DNA of 64,000 bases from DATFVA01 sp963764235 (GCA_963764235.1 CAVXRO010000011.1:124001-188000), one strand, 5' to 3'. Counted from the stretch's first letter, positions 27,210 through 36,665 are shown. Notes: a model not told the origin generated them from the sequence alone. Program-made: numbers and translations.

Positions 27210-29156
27210 CTACTTGAGCAGAACCATCTTTTTAACCTGCGTGCTTGTGATTCTGGAATCTGACAGGTTAGTTATCTTCAGCTGATAGAAATAGATACCG
27301 GAACTGAGTCCTTTTCCGTCGAACCGGAATTCAGCAGTTCCAGGAGGCACAATGTTATTGTGCATAACTGAAACGGTCTGACCGAGAACATCATAAATAT
27401 ACAATGACACATTAGCAGCTTTGTTTATTGTATACTGAATTGTCGTTGTCGGGTTGAACGGGTTCGGGTAATTGTCAAAGAGTTTGATTGAGTTAGGAAT
27501 CAGCGAAACATCCTGGTTTATCCCAACAGCACCTGCAGGTCCAAGTACGCTCCAGGAGGGACAATGCTGTCCCGCCTCCTGCTGGAACCAGAATGCCTTA
27601 TCGAAATAATTGGAGGCCGTATCATCCTGTACATCCATATCATTTACAGACGCACCGATAAATACCACGCTGTCTCCTAGATTAGCCGGATAGTCCAATG
27701 CTGCGAAGGGGATCTTCATTTCAACGAAAAATCCGCCGTCTGCATCATTAGGATCATTGACTGTGGTTCCGGGACCAAGCATCATAGCATATTGAGCATT
27801 GCCTGAATCCACAAGACCAACCAGGTCATCCCCGGCCTGTCCATTACCCGATGAATCGATGTTTACAGTAAGATTTTTAGCCGGGAGAATACCGCTTCCA
27901 TTTATATAATCCCTTGATGCCATAAAGAAAGTAATACCGTCTTTACGACCGTTATGGTATGGAACAGTTACTATCCTGTCGTTCACTTTTGCTCCAACAT
28001 AAAGATTTGCATCATCCCAGGTAATCCAGTAATCAACCTCAGCACTATCCAGAACAGTCGGCAAAGGTGGCGGAGTAGGTAGGCCTGTAACATCTTTCTG
28101 CTGATATCCACTTGACCAGGCACCTGTTCCCCTGATCATATCAAAATCTGACTCATTTCCATATTTCACATGGAAATGGAGAGCGTTGCTTGTATTCCAG
28201 TCGCTTAAATCACCGTCCACCGTAATCATATCTCCGGATGCAAGATGTGGAATAGTATAATCAACGGGCGGGATCAAACCTGCAGGACTAGCTGTTGTAA
28301 CCGAAGGATCAATAAATAAGGCTGAATAATACCAGCTCTCATTCCATTCACAGCTCCACCAGGTTTTTGAGAAACCATTGTTCGTAGGATCGGTATCAAG
28401 GAAGCGATCACCGTCAAGTATACAAAAACTGAATGGTAAAACATCACCGGATCTATCCAGATTAAAACCTAGTGAATCAACGTTTATCCGATGCTCTGAT
28501 ATCCAGCCGGCATCAGGCATTGTATCATTAGCTGTTCCGCCCTGAACAAATGTAAAAGCTGTCCACCTTTCCTGCTGCGCCGGGGTTCTCCAACCCTCCT
28601 CACCACCTGCAACTCTATAGTCGCCCATATAAAGCGGCTGGGCGCCAACCGGAGGGGTACTAAAGGAATCAGGGAATGCCCACTTATACATCCTGGTATA
28701 AAAATGTTCAATACGTTTGCTCCAGGGATCCGGGAAATTATGATCACCAGTGTTCTCCTTAAAAGCCATAATAACAGCATCAGATTTATCCCATAGATTG
28801 CCCTCAACACTTTTATCCCTGGATTTCATCAGGATATAAAGATACGGCGCCTTGTATAGGAATTTAACAACAGCGTTTGCCGAATCATCATCTGCCGGGT
28901 AGCCGCTGCCGGGTCCCAGATTGTAGCCGCTGCTTGGCAGGTAGTTTGTCTCACCGTATCCGACAACAACTGAATCAGCCTCAGCCCATGCAGCATCTTC
29001 AACACCATCTATGGTGATATTCTCACCAGCCTGTAATACCTTTGCGTACCTTGCATCCTCACGGGCATATTTGTTCTGCGCCCATTGTGCAAACAGATTA
29101 TCTGACAAGCCTGCTAAAAAAATAAAGCTCATCAGATAAAGTAGGTTCTTCCTCAT
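27210..29156 (-). CDS. T9SS-sorted surface protein with CBM9-like domains
   Basis: A 648-residue exported protein with a signal peptide (MRKNLLYLMSFIFLAGLSDNLF). The first domain (about 40-280) is CBM9-like: ITIDGVEDAAWAEADSV, YLYILMKSRDKS, DAVIMAFKEN. A second similar domain is at about 305-540: GDMITVDGDLSDWN, ANLYVGAKVNDRI, FFVEMKIPFAALDYP. The last ~85 residues are a T9SS type A sorting domain (FDNYPNPFNPTTTIQY ... GIYFYQLKIT). It would be displayed on the surface to bind glycan, and it lies between the phosphorylase and receptor genes. No catalytic domain is recognised. Confidence 0.87.
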   Translation of the reverse strand: MRKNLLYLMSFIFLAGLSDNLFAQWAQNKYAREDARYAKVLQAGENITIDGVEDAAWAEADSVVVGYGETNYLPSSGYNLGPGSGYPADDDSANAVVKFLYKAPYLYILMKSRDKSVEGNLWDKSDAVIMAFKENTGDHNFPDPWSKRIEHFYTRMYKWAFPDSFSTPPVGAQPLYMGDYRVAGGEEGWRTPAQQERWTAFTFVQGGTANDTMPDAGWISEHRINVDSLGFNLDRSGDVLPFSFCILDGDRFLDTDPTNNGFSKTWWSCEWNESWYYSALFIDPSVTTASPAGLIPPVDYTIPHLASGDMITVDGDLSDWNTSNALHFHVKYGNESDFDMIRGTGAWSSGYQQKDVTGLPTPPPLPTVLDSAEVDYWITWDDANLYVGAKVNDRIVTVPYHNGRKDGITFFMASRDYINGSGILPAKNLTVNIDSSGNGQAGDDLVGLVDSGNAQYAMMLGPGTTVNDPNDADGGFFVEMKIPFAALDYPANLGDSVVFIGASVNDMDVQDDTASNYFDKAFWFQQEAGQHCPSWSVLGPAGAVGINQDVSLIPNSIKLFDNYPNPFNPTTTIQYTINKAANVSLYIYDVLGQTVSVMHNNIVPPGTAEFRFDGKGLSSGIYFYQLKITNLSDSRITSTQVKKMVLLK

Positions 29157-29202
29157 AACGATCTCCTTTCATATGATTTTTATATTATATCTGTCTAATT
29201 AT

Positions 29203-31578
29203 TTAGCCCATATAGACATCCACATCTACCGGGCTTTTATCCTTCGTTCTAAGCACATTACTATTGGATTCTTTACCATTAATTAACAGCTGCTTAACAC
29301 CAGCGGATACGTTATTTTCATTACAGATTCTGATGTTATATACAGTTCCCCTGAATTTTCTTTTAACCGAAAACTCTTTCCATTCTTCCGGAATACAGGG
29401 ATCAATCAGTAGGCCTTCTGGTACTGCCCGTATTCCAAGTATCCTGTCTACTATCATCTTCTGCAGCCAGGCTGCCGAACCAGTATACCATGTCCATCCA
29501 GCCATACCATAATAAGGTGAATCGGGACCATCAATGTTTCCGGGAGTTACGTATGGTTCAGCCTGATAAGTATCAGGTTCCATACCATTTAGTATAGGTG
29601 ATAATCTTCTGTAAGTTTCAAAAGCCGATTTGTTTTCTTTGATAAGTGTATAGGCCCAGATAAGCCAGGTTGCCGCATGCGTATACACCCCTCCGTTCTC
29701 TCTCCTGCCAGGAGCATACCTTGTGAGGTAGCCTATCAGTTGATCCGGCTCCGAATAGGCGGGATACAGAAGCAGCGGTCCGTTCTTTTGCAGTAATATC
29801 AGAGTTACGGCACTAAGCGCTTTAGCTGCTTTTTTTGTATCGGCAATACCGCTTATAACTGCCCAGGTTTGTGCGTTAAGAAAGATCTCTCCCTCTTCAT
29901 TCTTCCTGCTGCCTATCTTTTTACCATTATCTTTCGTTGCACGGTAATACCAGTCACCGTCCCACGCGTATTTATCAAAAGCCGCTTTTAGTTTATCGGC
30001 TTTTTTCTTATACCTTTTAGACAACTTATCTTCCTTAATACTCTGGCAGATTTCTGAGAAATCTTTTAGTACCAGGTATAAAAATTCAGCAAGCCAGATA
30101 GATTCTCCTTTCATATCAAGACCCACAGCACTCAGTCCGTCATTCCAGTCGCCCGCTCCTATAAGCGGGAGTCCGCGCTTACTAAACCTGCTCAGGACTT
30201 TCTCAATTGCCGCCATTGAATGATTCAGGAGTGTATCTTTTTTCCTAAGGTTGTCATAATAAGGTTCTTTAACTTTCAGCGACTTATAATCATCAGTTTC
30301 ATGTATATACTGGATTAAAACGAAAGGCAGCCAGAGGAGGTCATCGGTCATTTTTGTGGGCAGGCCGGTATCGGTTATTGGGTGCCACCAATGGAGAACC
30401 GTCCCGTCCTCAAACTGATGTCGTGCATGGAGCCTGATCTGATTCAGAGTAAGCGAAGGATCAAGCTGGAGGAAGATAAGACTATCCTGAAGCTGGTCCC
30501 TGAAACCGAAAGCACCGCTCTGCTGATAATAAGCTGTCCTTGCCCACAACCTTCCGGAGATTGCCTGGTACCTCAGCCATTTGTTTGACAATAGATTTAT
30601 ACTCTCGTCTGGAGTCTGAAAACTTGTAGTATCAAATAGATTCTGCCAGTAGGCGGTAACTTCCGTGAGAGCTTTTTTTGCGGATCCCGGACTGCTGAAT
30701 TTTTTTCTTGATTTACTTATTGCTTCCCGGTCAGATTTTATCCCCATGAAAAACTGTAAATTCTTATTTTTCCCTGCATCCAGCACTGCTTTAGTTTTTA
30801 CAACTGCAACAGAATCATTCCATTTACCGACTCTCTTACCGAGCGTATCAGCTGACAATCCTGCAGGGTTTCCTGCTGATCCGAATCTCCCTATAAAATT
30901 TTCCTTGTCAGAATCATAATCGTCAATTTTTTCGGAACAGGAGATAAAACCAAGATACGGATACTTAATATTCCAGTGGCCGCGATCTCCCAGGGGAATT
31001 TCCCACAAGCGCTTTGAGGCAAGCAGACAGTTCAGCTCATCATCGAATGAAGTCTCGAGGAATGTTTTATGGAATTCCCTGTGATGATCTGCAGAAGATC
31101 CGAGGCACCACTCGAAGTAGGAATAAAGCGACAGACTCACCTTCGAATCATTTTTATTTTCAATCTGAAAATCCCATATCTCAAGTTCCTCATCCATCGG
31201 AACAAATACAGTAAGAGTAACCTTCACGCTCTTATATTCACTCTCAAACCTGCTGTAGCCGATTCCGTGCGCCGCCCTAAAATTATCCAGGGTGGTTTTC
31301 ACGGGCATCCATGCTGGCGACCAAACCTCATTTGTATCAGTATTTTTTATATAGAAATACTTGCCCCAGTTGTCCTGTATCAGGTCCTGGTGCCACCGGT
31401 TAAGCCTGTTGAACTCGGAATGAGTATGCCAGCTGAATCCCCCGCCTGCCTGGGAAATTACCAGTCCGTAAGTACCATTGGAAATGACATTCACCCAGGG
31501 TTTCGGAGTATCATGGGTTTTTATGATATATTCATTTCCGTCATCGGAAAAGGCACCGTATTTTGTTTCAAATTTCAT
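29203..31578 (-). CDS. GH94-family disaccharide/oligosaccharide phosphorylase
   Basis: Inverting phosphorylase of family GH94, 791 residues, cytoplasmic (no signal peptide). The length and N-terminus (YGAFSDDGNEYIIKTHDTP, then TYGLVISQAGGGFSWH) are those of cellobiose/chitobiose-type enzymes, not of the ~1100-residue 1,2-beta-oligoglucan phosphorylases. The general acid is Asp480 in GAGDWNDGLSAVG. The substrate-loop motif GAFGFRDQLQDS (~355-365) and a late ENGGVYTHAATW are present. It would split an imported beta-glucoside with phosphate, yielding a sugar 1-phosphate and saving ATP. It lies 10 bp after the LacI-family gene at the head of the locus. Linkage preference is not readable. Confidence 0.9.
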   Translation of the reverse strand: MKFETKYGAFSDDGNEYIIKTHDTPKPWVNVISNGTYGLVISQAGGGFSWHTHSEFNRLNRWHQDLIQDNWGKYFYIKNTDTNEVWSPAWMPVKTTLDNFRAAHGIGYSRFESEYKSVKVTLTVFVPMDEELEIWDFQIENKNDSKVSLSLYSYFEWCLGSSADHHREFHKTFLETSFDDELNCLLASKRLWEIPLGDRGHWNIKYPYLGFISCSEKIDDYDSDKENFIGRFGSAGNPAGLSADTLGKRVGKWNDSVAVVKTKAVLDAGKNKNLQFFMGIKSDREAISKSRKKFSSPGSAKKALTEVTAYWQNLFDTTSFQTPDESINLLSNKWLRYQAISGRLWARTAYYQQSGAFGFRDQLQDSLIFLQLDPSLTLNQIRLHARHQFEDGTVLHWWHPITDTGLPTKMTDDLLWLPFVLIQYIHETDDYKSLKVKEPYYDNLRKKDTLLNHSMAAIEKVLSRFSKRGLPLIGAGDWNDGLSAVGLDMKGESIWLAEFLYLVLKDFSEICQSIKEDKLSKRYKKKADKLKAAFDKYAWDGDWYYRATKDNGKKIGSRKNEEGEIFLNAQTWAVISGIADTKKAAKALSAVTLILLQKNGPLLLYPAYSEPDQLIGYLTRYAPGRRENGGVYTHAATWLIWAYTLIKENKSAFETYRRLSPILNGMEPDTYQAEPYVTPGNIDGPDSPYYGMAGWTWYTGSAAWLQKMIVDRILGIRAVPEGLLIDPCIPEEWKEFSVKRKFRGTVYNIRICNENNVSAGVKQLLINGKESNSNVLRTKDKSPVDVDVYMG

Positions 31579-31588
31579 ATTACGTTAG

Positions 31589-32577
31589 TTAAACAGATTC
31601 TCTGATTATTAGTTCACTGATAGCCAGGTGTGAAACCCTGGGTGATCCAGTCTCATTGTTTATTCTTTGAATTAAAGTATCTGCAGCGTGTTTTCCTATA
31701 TCCTCAATATTGATTCTCACAGTAGTAAGTGGGGGAGAAAGGTATTGTGAAACAAAAATATCATCAAAACCCGCCACACCGATATCATCAGGAATTTTCA
31801 TCCCTGCCTTTTGAATATAGTCGTAGCATCCGATTGCCATCATATCGTTGCCGGCAAAAATAACTCCGGGTTTATCTTTTACTGATAAAAGATTTTTGCA
31901 GCAGTAGTATCCGCTTTCCTTGGAGAAATCCCCTATCTCAATGGAATATTTTACTTTGTTTTTCCTGCACGCATCAACGAATCCCTTAACCCTTAAGTCT
32001 GAATCATTATTTGGAACAGGGCCGGTGATGTGGGCAAGCCGGGTGTATTTCTTTTCCAGTACCAGGTATTCTGTCATTCTGAAAGCACCCTCATAATTAT
32101 CCAGAGATACCTTGTCGAAATTCTTCACGTCAGGATCCGAGTTTATCAGTACGATCGGTATGCTGCTTTTTTTAATACCGATTGAAGCTTACCATCCAAT
32201 TCAGGGGTCAGCAGGATCAGGCCGGAGAAAAGACCATTGTTAATAAAAGTTACAATCTCTTCCCTCAGGTTCTTATATTTATGTGAACTCGCCACGATCG
32301 TATAGTAGCCCTCTCCGTACAATACCTCATCAACACCTTTAATGATCTCAGTAAAGAACTCATCAATTATCTCGGGAAGGATCAGTCCGATAAGGTTTGA
32401 TTTTCTCTTTACGAAATTTCTTGCAAGTATGTTTGGTTTGTAATTAAGCTGGTTGGCAATTTGAAGGATACGGGTGTAAGTCTCTTTGGCTACCCTGGGA
32501 TCATTATTCAATACCCTGGATACTGTTGCAATAGAAACATTTGCCTTCAGGGCGACTTCTTTGATTGTTGCAGCCAT
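31589..32577 (-). pseudogene. LacI-family transcriptional regulator, split by a frameshift at a poly-A run
   Basis: Two consecutive frames together make a full LacI-type repressor (about 330 residues). The first frame (32577 to ~32146) has the helix-turn-helix TIKEVALKANVSIATVSRVLNNDP and the hinge YKPNILARNFVKRKSNLIGLI. The second (~32160 to 31589) carries the ligand-binding domain (FAGNDMMAIGCYDYIQKAG; DDIGVAGFDDIFVSQYLSPPLTTV). The break is at a run of seven A on the coding strand (T7 at 32167-32173). One extra A, or a -1 slip on A AAA AAA G, joins LKK to SSIPIVLINSDPD and restores the frame. It may be an assembly error, a mutation or recoding. It heads the locus and probably controls it, with sugar as inducer. 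Confidence 0.87.
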
Positions 32578-32808
32578 AGTTTGAAGTAATAGTTTTCTTG
32601 AACGAACCTTTAAGATGTTCAGGTTTGCTTGCAGGTTGAAAAGATGAAAGAAATCTTAAAAGTATCTGAACGGAAACAATGATAGGATATAGATCAGCTT
32701 ATCCTGCAGAGCAATTTTCATTTTAGAAAGTAGAGTAAAGAATTTCTATGAATCCTCCTGAACATTGATTAAGAAAAAAGTATTTTGCTTAATAACTTAT
32801 AAATTATA

Positions 32809-32816
32809 CAAAGATA
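32809..32816 (-). promoter_or_regulatory. Possible Bacteroidota -7 promoter element
   Basis: On the minus strand this reads TATCTTTG, fitting the Bacteroidota TAnnTTTG -7 consensus. A TTG lies 15 bases upstream, shorter than the usual ~19-21. It would drive the LacI gene with a leader of more than 200 bases and would lie close to the operator palindrome. Weak support. Confidence 0.3.
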
Positions 32817-32845
32817 AAGAACCTGAAATAACAACGAAAAAGCAT

Positions 32846-32863
32846 AATGTAAACGTTTACATT
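32846..32863. promoter_or_regulatory. LacI-family operator palindrome
   Basis: The perfect 18-bp palindrome AATGTAAACGTTTACATT, with the central CG typical of LacI/GalR-family operators, lies about 270 bp upstream of the LacI-type gene. It is probably the regulator's own binding site and may control the locus. No other perfect copy was noticed in the window. Confidence 0.75.
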
Positions 32864-33091
32864 TTACATAATTAATAAAGTAATGTCAATAGACCTTGAA
32901 TCATAACCATACAGACCTCACAGAATACCTGAATAGTTGCATTTATCAATCATTACAACAATAAAGAATAAAAATTTTTCAGTCTATGCTTCAGGATAAG
33001 GGTTATTTCCTACAATCAAATCGGGCTAAACCTTGAGTACTCAAAAATCAGTTCTGCACGGGGCAGCTCCGCGGGAACAGCCACTTTCTAT

Positions 33092-33118
33092 GAGGCTGTA
33101 TCAAAAGAAGTCTTTTGA
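33092..33118. repeat. Transposon-end-like sequence with short palindrome
   Basis: GAGGCTGTATCAAAAG (33092-33107) differs at two positions from the arm of the 60-bp element at 27135. It overlaps an 18-bp palindrome, TCAAAAGAAGTCTTTTGA (33101-33118). It looks like one end of a lost insertion element; no transposase frame is preserved nearby. Confidence 0.45.
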
Positions 33119-33378
33119 GAAATAAAGCAGTTTGTCAAAGTGACATTTTGGTTTCCCACGGTGGCTGTATCCATCCGGCCTCCGCCTTCCATCCGCCTTT
33201 TGAGCCCAAAATGATACACTTTAAAAGCCCAAAAACGCAATTTTTAGCCGTTGGAATATTCAACAGTAGGACTGCAGCATCTAGAAGAACAAAGTACTGA
33301 AACCTGCAGCAATCTCGTTATTCCTCCTCAGCGGGTAACATCAGCCTGCAGGCAATCGACTTAATCAGACATTTTATA

Positions 33379-33495
33379 ATGGAGGTAATAGAAGCCAGCG
33401 TGAAAGTAAATGCAGAATTAAGCGTCGATGAGATCATAAAGAATCTCTATGAAGAAATCCAGGACCTGGTCAGCGAACCATCCATTGACCGATGA
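33379..33495 (+). CDS. Small 38-residue open frame, unknown
   Basis: ATG at 33379 opens MEVIEASVKVNAELSVDEII and runs to a TGA at 33493. The codons look protein-like (amphipathic, acidic) and the frame stays open upstream for about 25 more codons. There is no clear ribosome-binding site or recognised homologue. It may be a fragment of an older gene in a decayed region. Confidence 0.25.
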   Translation: MEVIEASVKVNAELSVDEIIKNLYEEIQDLVSEPSIDR

Positions 33496-33772
33496 CATAA
33501 CCTTAATCGCCATAAAAATCATCGGATGACTTCCCTGGTAGGAGTTTCAGTTCACAATACCATCTTCACCGGATTTATAGAATACTGTCCAGGAGGAGTT
33601 GATAGAAAAGAATATTCTATTCCCATCGGGGGATGACCCCAAATCAAATATTGTATTGCCTCTGCTACTTAAATTTTTACAATTTTTTGACAACTCCTAA
33701 AATAAAAATTTGAATTTTTCAGTTGTGAAATTCAGCAAGAGTGAAGGATAAAATTCTTAAAAGGAGAGCGCC

Positions 33773-35215
33773 ATGAAAAAATTTTTATTTATCGGATTGC
33801 TACTGGCTATTCCAGTCCTTAATTATAGTCAGTCCAAAGATATTATTGTTACCTGGGAATGTAATATGAATATAGAAATTCTGGCAGGAAGGTTTGATCC
33901 TTTAACTGATACTATTTCAGTTCGGGGAGATTTTAACGGCTGGTCGCAGTTTGATATGTCTGAAGAGCCAGGTAATCCGGGTTATTACATTACTCCCAGC
34001 CCTATAATTATTCCTCAGTTGCAGGTAGGCGATATAGTTGCATTCTATAAGTTTTATCACACTTCAAATATTTGGGAAACAGGTGATAACAGAATTTATA
34101 TATTAACGCAGGCTGATTTTGATCTTGGGCAGACTTTTATATCAAGATCTTTTAATGATGTTACATTGGAAACTGTGACAAACCAGGAAACAACAATTCA
34201 GTTTTTTGTTGATTGTAGTAACGCTGTTTCTAGTTTAACAGGCCAACCTTTTCCTGAAATAAATACCTGCAATATTGCCGGGGGTACTCTCCCTCTGCAA
34301 TGGCCGAATGAAGGCTGGCCGGATTATCAACTTTACTTGATGATCCCGACTTATGATGATGGAATAAACGGTGGCGATATTACTGAAGGCGATAAAATTT
34401 TCAGTGCTCAGATTACTTTTCCCATATATACGCCTTTCCTTGTTCAATATAAATATTCGATTAATTATGGAGATATGTTAAATAACAGCGGCGGGAATGA
34501 TAATGAGGCGGCTGGATATGGAAATGATCACTTCATAGAATTGTCACAGTATATGCAGTCAGCAGTAGTTGAAAATATATTTGGAACAATGGGTATTCAT
34601 AGACTGATTAATATCAGCTATGTGCCTGTAGAGTTTAAGATTTTTTCGGCTCATATAAACGGCAGCGATGTAATACTCAGTTGGGAAACATCAACGGAAA
34701 CCAATAATAAAGGTTTTGAAATAGAAAGAAAAGCAGACAAACTATGGGAGGAGATTAGCTTTGTTACAGGAAACGGAACCACAACTTTGCCTCATTCTTA
34801 TTTGTACACTGATAAAGGGGCTGCTTTTGATCACTATGTGTATCGTCTGAAGCAGATAGATTTTAATGGGTCGTATTCATTTTCCGACGAGGTTGAAGCT
34901 GTGATATCAAATCCTTCTCAGTTCATCCTGTCTCAGAATTATCCTAATCCGTTCAACCCGTCAACGCGGATAAGCTGGCATTCATCTGCTGCGGGATTCA
35001 ATATACTGAAAGTTTACAATATACTGGGACAAGAGGTTACAACCCTTTTAAATGAGTATAAATCAGCCGGAGAGTATAATATTATATTCGATGCCGGAAG
35101 AAGTCATACTCTCTACCTTGCCAGCGGAGTTTATTTCTACCGTCTACAGATTGTAAATCCCCAATCCCAGAAAGTAATTTTTGAGCAAACTAGGAAGATG
35201 CTGTTGATTAAATAA
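33773..35215 (+). CDS. T9SS-sorted secreted protein with CBM20/48-like N-terminal domain
   Basis: A 480-residue exported protein. The start has a good AGGAG site (aaaggagagcgccatg). After a signal peptide (MKKFLFIGLLLAIPVLNYSQ) comes ITVSW-like beta structure containing TISVRGDFNGWSQFDM, which resembles the GDFNGW motif of starch/glycogen-binding CBM20/CBM48-type folds. A second similar half follows (~130-270). The section around 300-380 resembles an FnIII-like linker (ILSWETSTETNNKGFEIERK). The C-terminus is a T9SS type A sorting domain (SQNYPNPFNPSTRISW ... GVYFYRLQIV). It is transcribed away from the regulator gene, alone. Surface glycan binding is inference. Confidence 0.85.
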   Translation: MKKFLFIGLLLAIPVLNYSQSKDIIVTWECNMNIEILAGRFDPLTDTISVRGDFNGWSQFDMSEEPGNPGYYITPSPIIIPQLQVGDIVAFYKFYHTSNIWETGDNRIYILTQADFDLGQTFISRSFNDVTLETVTNQETTIQFFVDCSNAVSSLTGQPFPEINTCNIAGGTLPLQWPNEGWPDYQLYLMIPTYDDGINGGDITEGDKIFSAQITFPIYTPFLVQYKYSINYGDMLNNSGGNDNEAAGYGNDHFIELSQYMQSAVVENIFGTMGIHRLINISYVPVEFKIFSAHINGSDVILSWETSTETNNKGFEIERKADKLWEEISFVTGNGTTTLPHSYLYTDKGAAFDHYVYRLKQIDFNGSYSFSDEVEAVISNPSQFILSQNYPNPFNPSTRISWHSSAAGFNILKVYNILGQEVTTLLNEYKSAGEYNIIFDAGRSHTLYLASGVYFYRLQIVNPQSQKVIFEQTRKMLLIK

Positions 35216-35229
35216 GAAACTGACTAAGT

Positions 35230-35247
35230 CTTTATGGGAGCATAAAG
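35230..35247. terminator. Hairpin between convergent genes
   Basis: CTTTATG-GGAG-CATAAAG forms a 7-bp stem with a 4-base loop between the convergent ends of the T9SS protein gene and the DoxX-like gene. There is no long T tract, so a terminator role is only plausible. Confidence 0.4.
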
Positions 35248-35264
35248 TGGTTTTGAGTTATCGC

Positions 35265-35693
35265 TTATCCTTTTGAAACGTGTAGCAGGGCGGAGGTCTG
35301 AAATACCCATGATATTATAGTCAGGATTAAAAGCAGCAATGCAGGGAGTATTTCGATTACTGGATCATTTGTTATTAGATGCGAAAATATCGCTCCGGTC
35401 ATAACAAAGAAAAACCCCGCATAAGCCCATTCTTTCAGTAAAGGATACTTCGGAATTAGCACTGCTGTAGTCTCCAGAATTTTCCAGACTCCCAATATTG
35501 TCAACAAATAGACAGGATAACCCAAATGATTACTCATATCAACTCCCCCCTGGCTCTCCTTCGCTTTGAATAATTGTACTAAACCCGTTGATACCATTCC
35601 CAGCGCAAGCCAAAGTGTGCATATCCAAAAAATAATTTTTCCCGGCTTCCAGTCTATCAATCGGGGATATGAAATCATATTCTTCTGTAGCAT
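35265..35693 (-). CDS. DoxX-like family membrane protein
   Basis: A 142-residue protein with four hydrophobic segments, matching the DoxX-like family (PF13564). Characteristic pieces are WLALGMVSTGLVQLFKAKE, HLGYPVYLLTILGVWKILE and LLKEWAYAGFFFVMTGAIFSHL. Function is poorly known; relatives are quinone-associated or redox-stress membrane proteins. It stands alone between convergent and divergent neighbours. It starts at 35693, divergent from the sigma-factor gene. Confidence 0.87.
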   Translation of the reverse strand: MLQKNMISYPRLIDWKPGKIIFWICTLWLALGMVSTGLVQLFKAKESQGGVDMSNHLGYPVYLLTILGVWKILETTAVLIPKYPLLKEWAYAGFFFVMTGAIFSHLITNDPVIEILPALLLLILTIISWVFQTSALLHVSKG

Positions 35694-35812
35694 AATACGT
35701 TACTTAATTTTTGTGACCATGGTGGCATTTTTTTTATAATTAAAATGCGGGGTACTTTAAAATATTTTTCCATATTATTCGTCTTCCATAATAACAAACA
35801 AAGAACCGGTTA

Positions 35813-36355
35813 ATGACGGAACACGCAAAGATAATAGAACAGACATTTGCAAAGGAAAAATATAAGCTGATTGGCTTTATCAGGAAGTTTGTTCCTTCGA
35901 AGGAAGATGCTGAAGATATTCTACAGGATGTGTTTTTTCAGTTTATGAGTTATGCAGATATTGAAATAATCGAAAAAGTAAACAGCTGGCTTTTCAAAAC
36001 AGCAAGAAACAAAATAATAGATAGAAGCAGGAAGAAAAAAACCGAAACTTTCAAAGAAAACATAAAGCAGGATTCTGATGACGAAGAACCGTTTTCAATT
36101 GAAGATTTTCTTCCTTCATTCGACCTGACTCCTGATAATTTATTTCTGCGTGATGAGTTCAGAGATAAATTTGAGGAAGCAATGAATGAGCTTCCGGCCG
36201 GACAAAGAGACGTTTTTTATATGAATGAAATCGACAGCTTATCTTTTCAGGAAATTTCAGAATTGACAGGTTTAAAAGTAAATACGCTGCTTTCGCGAAA
36301 GCATTATGCAGTTAAACAATTAAAGAAAAAATTATATAAATATCTTAATGGGTAG
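35813..36355 (+). CDS. ECF-type RNA polymerase sigma factor
   Basis: A 180-residue sigma-70-family factor of the extracytoplasmic-function class. Region 2 is DAEDILQDVFFQFMSYADIE ... NSWLFKTARNKIIDRSRKK (about 30-80). Region 4 is LPAGQRDVFYMNEIDSLSFQ ... LKVNTLLSRKHYAVKQLKKKL (about 127-176). The linker is long and acidic (DSDDEEPFSIEDFLPSFD). No classical zinc-binding anti-sigma gene follows; instead a small membrane protein gene overlaps by eight bases. It would redirect RNA polymerase to an unknown stress or envelope regulon. Confidence 0.93.
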   Translation: MTEHAKIIEQTFAKEKYKLIGFIRKFVPSKEDAEDILQDVFFQFMSYADIEIIEKVNSWLFKTARNKIIDRSRKKKTETFKENIKQDSDDEEPFSIEDFLPSFDLTPDNLFLRDEFRDKFEEAMNELPAGQRDVFYMNEIDSLSFQEISELTGLKVNTLLSRKHYAVKQLKKKLYKYLNG

Positions 36356-36665
36356 AATTATGCATCATGTAAGTAAAAAGAAAAGGATTTTCTTCGGTAT
36401 AACTTTCGGAATTATTTTTGTTGTGGTTATGTCCGTCCTTGTTTTCATTCTATGGAACTGGCTGATGCCGGTAATATTCGGACTTCCGGCAATATCTATT
36501 TTCCAGGCGTTCGGGCTTTTGATTCTTTCAAAAATCTTATTCTTCGGTTTTCACAAGAGAGGCAGGCCTATGGATCATTTTAAGGCAAGGGAATATTGGG
36601 AAAAAAGATTTAAAACAGAAGCCGGAACCCCAAATGGAAGTCCTGGAAATGAGACTGATCTCTGA
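36348..36665 (+). CDS. Small membrane protein overlapping the sigma-factor gene
   Basis: A 105-residue protein with two predicted membrane helices (IFFGITFGIIFVVVMSVLVFI; LPAISIFQAFGLLILSKILFF) and a charged C-terminal tail (FHKRGRPMDHFKAREYWEKRF). The start overlaps the sigma gene by eight bases; Met5 at 36360 is an alternative. Its genetic coupling to the sigma factor suggests it regulates or serves it, perhaps as a membrane anti-sigma, but no anti-sigma motif is visible. Small proteins of this form are often found beside ECF genes in Bacteroidota. Confidence 0.75.
   Translation: MGRIMHHVSKKKRIFFGITFGIIFVVVMSVLVFILWNWLMPVIFGLPAISIFQAFGLLILSKILFFGFHKRGRPMDHFKAREYWEKRFKTEAGTPNGSPGNETDL

Larger units (their letters stand above)
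32578..33772. other. Gene-poor 1.2-kb region between LacI gene and T9SS protein
   Basis: No convincing full-length gene lies here. It contains the LacI-type operator (32846-32863), a possible minus-strand promoter element, a transposon-end-like sequence (33092-33118) with a possible remnant after it, and one 38-codon frame (33379-33495). The rest is AT-rich with no recognised feature. Confidence 0.6.

Noticed and set aside
33115..33300. 61-codon open frame on the plus strand
   Set aside because: It starts inside the transposon-end-like palindrome, has no ribosome site and shows no protein-like pattern.
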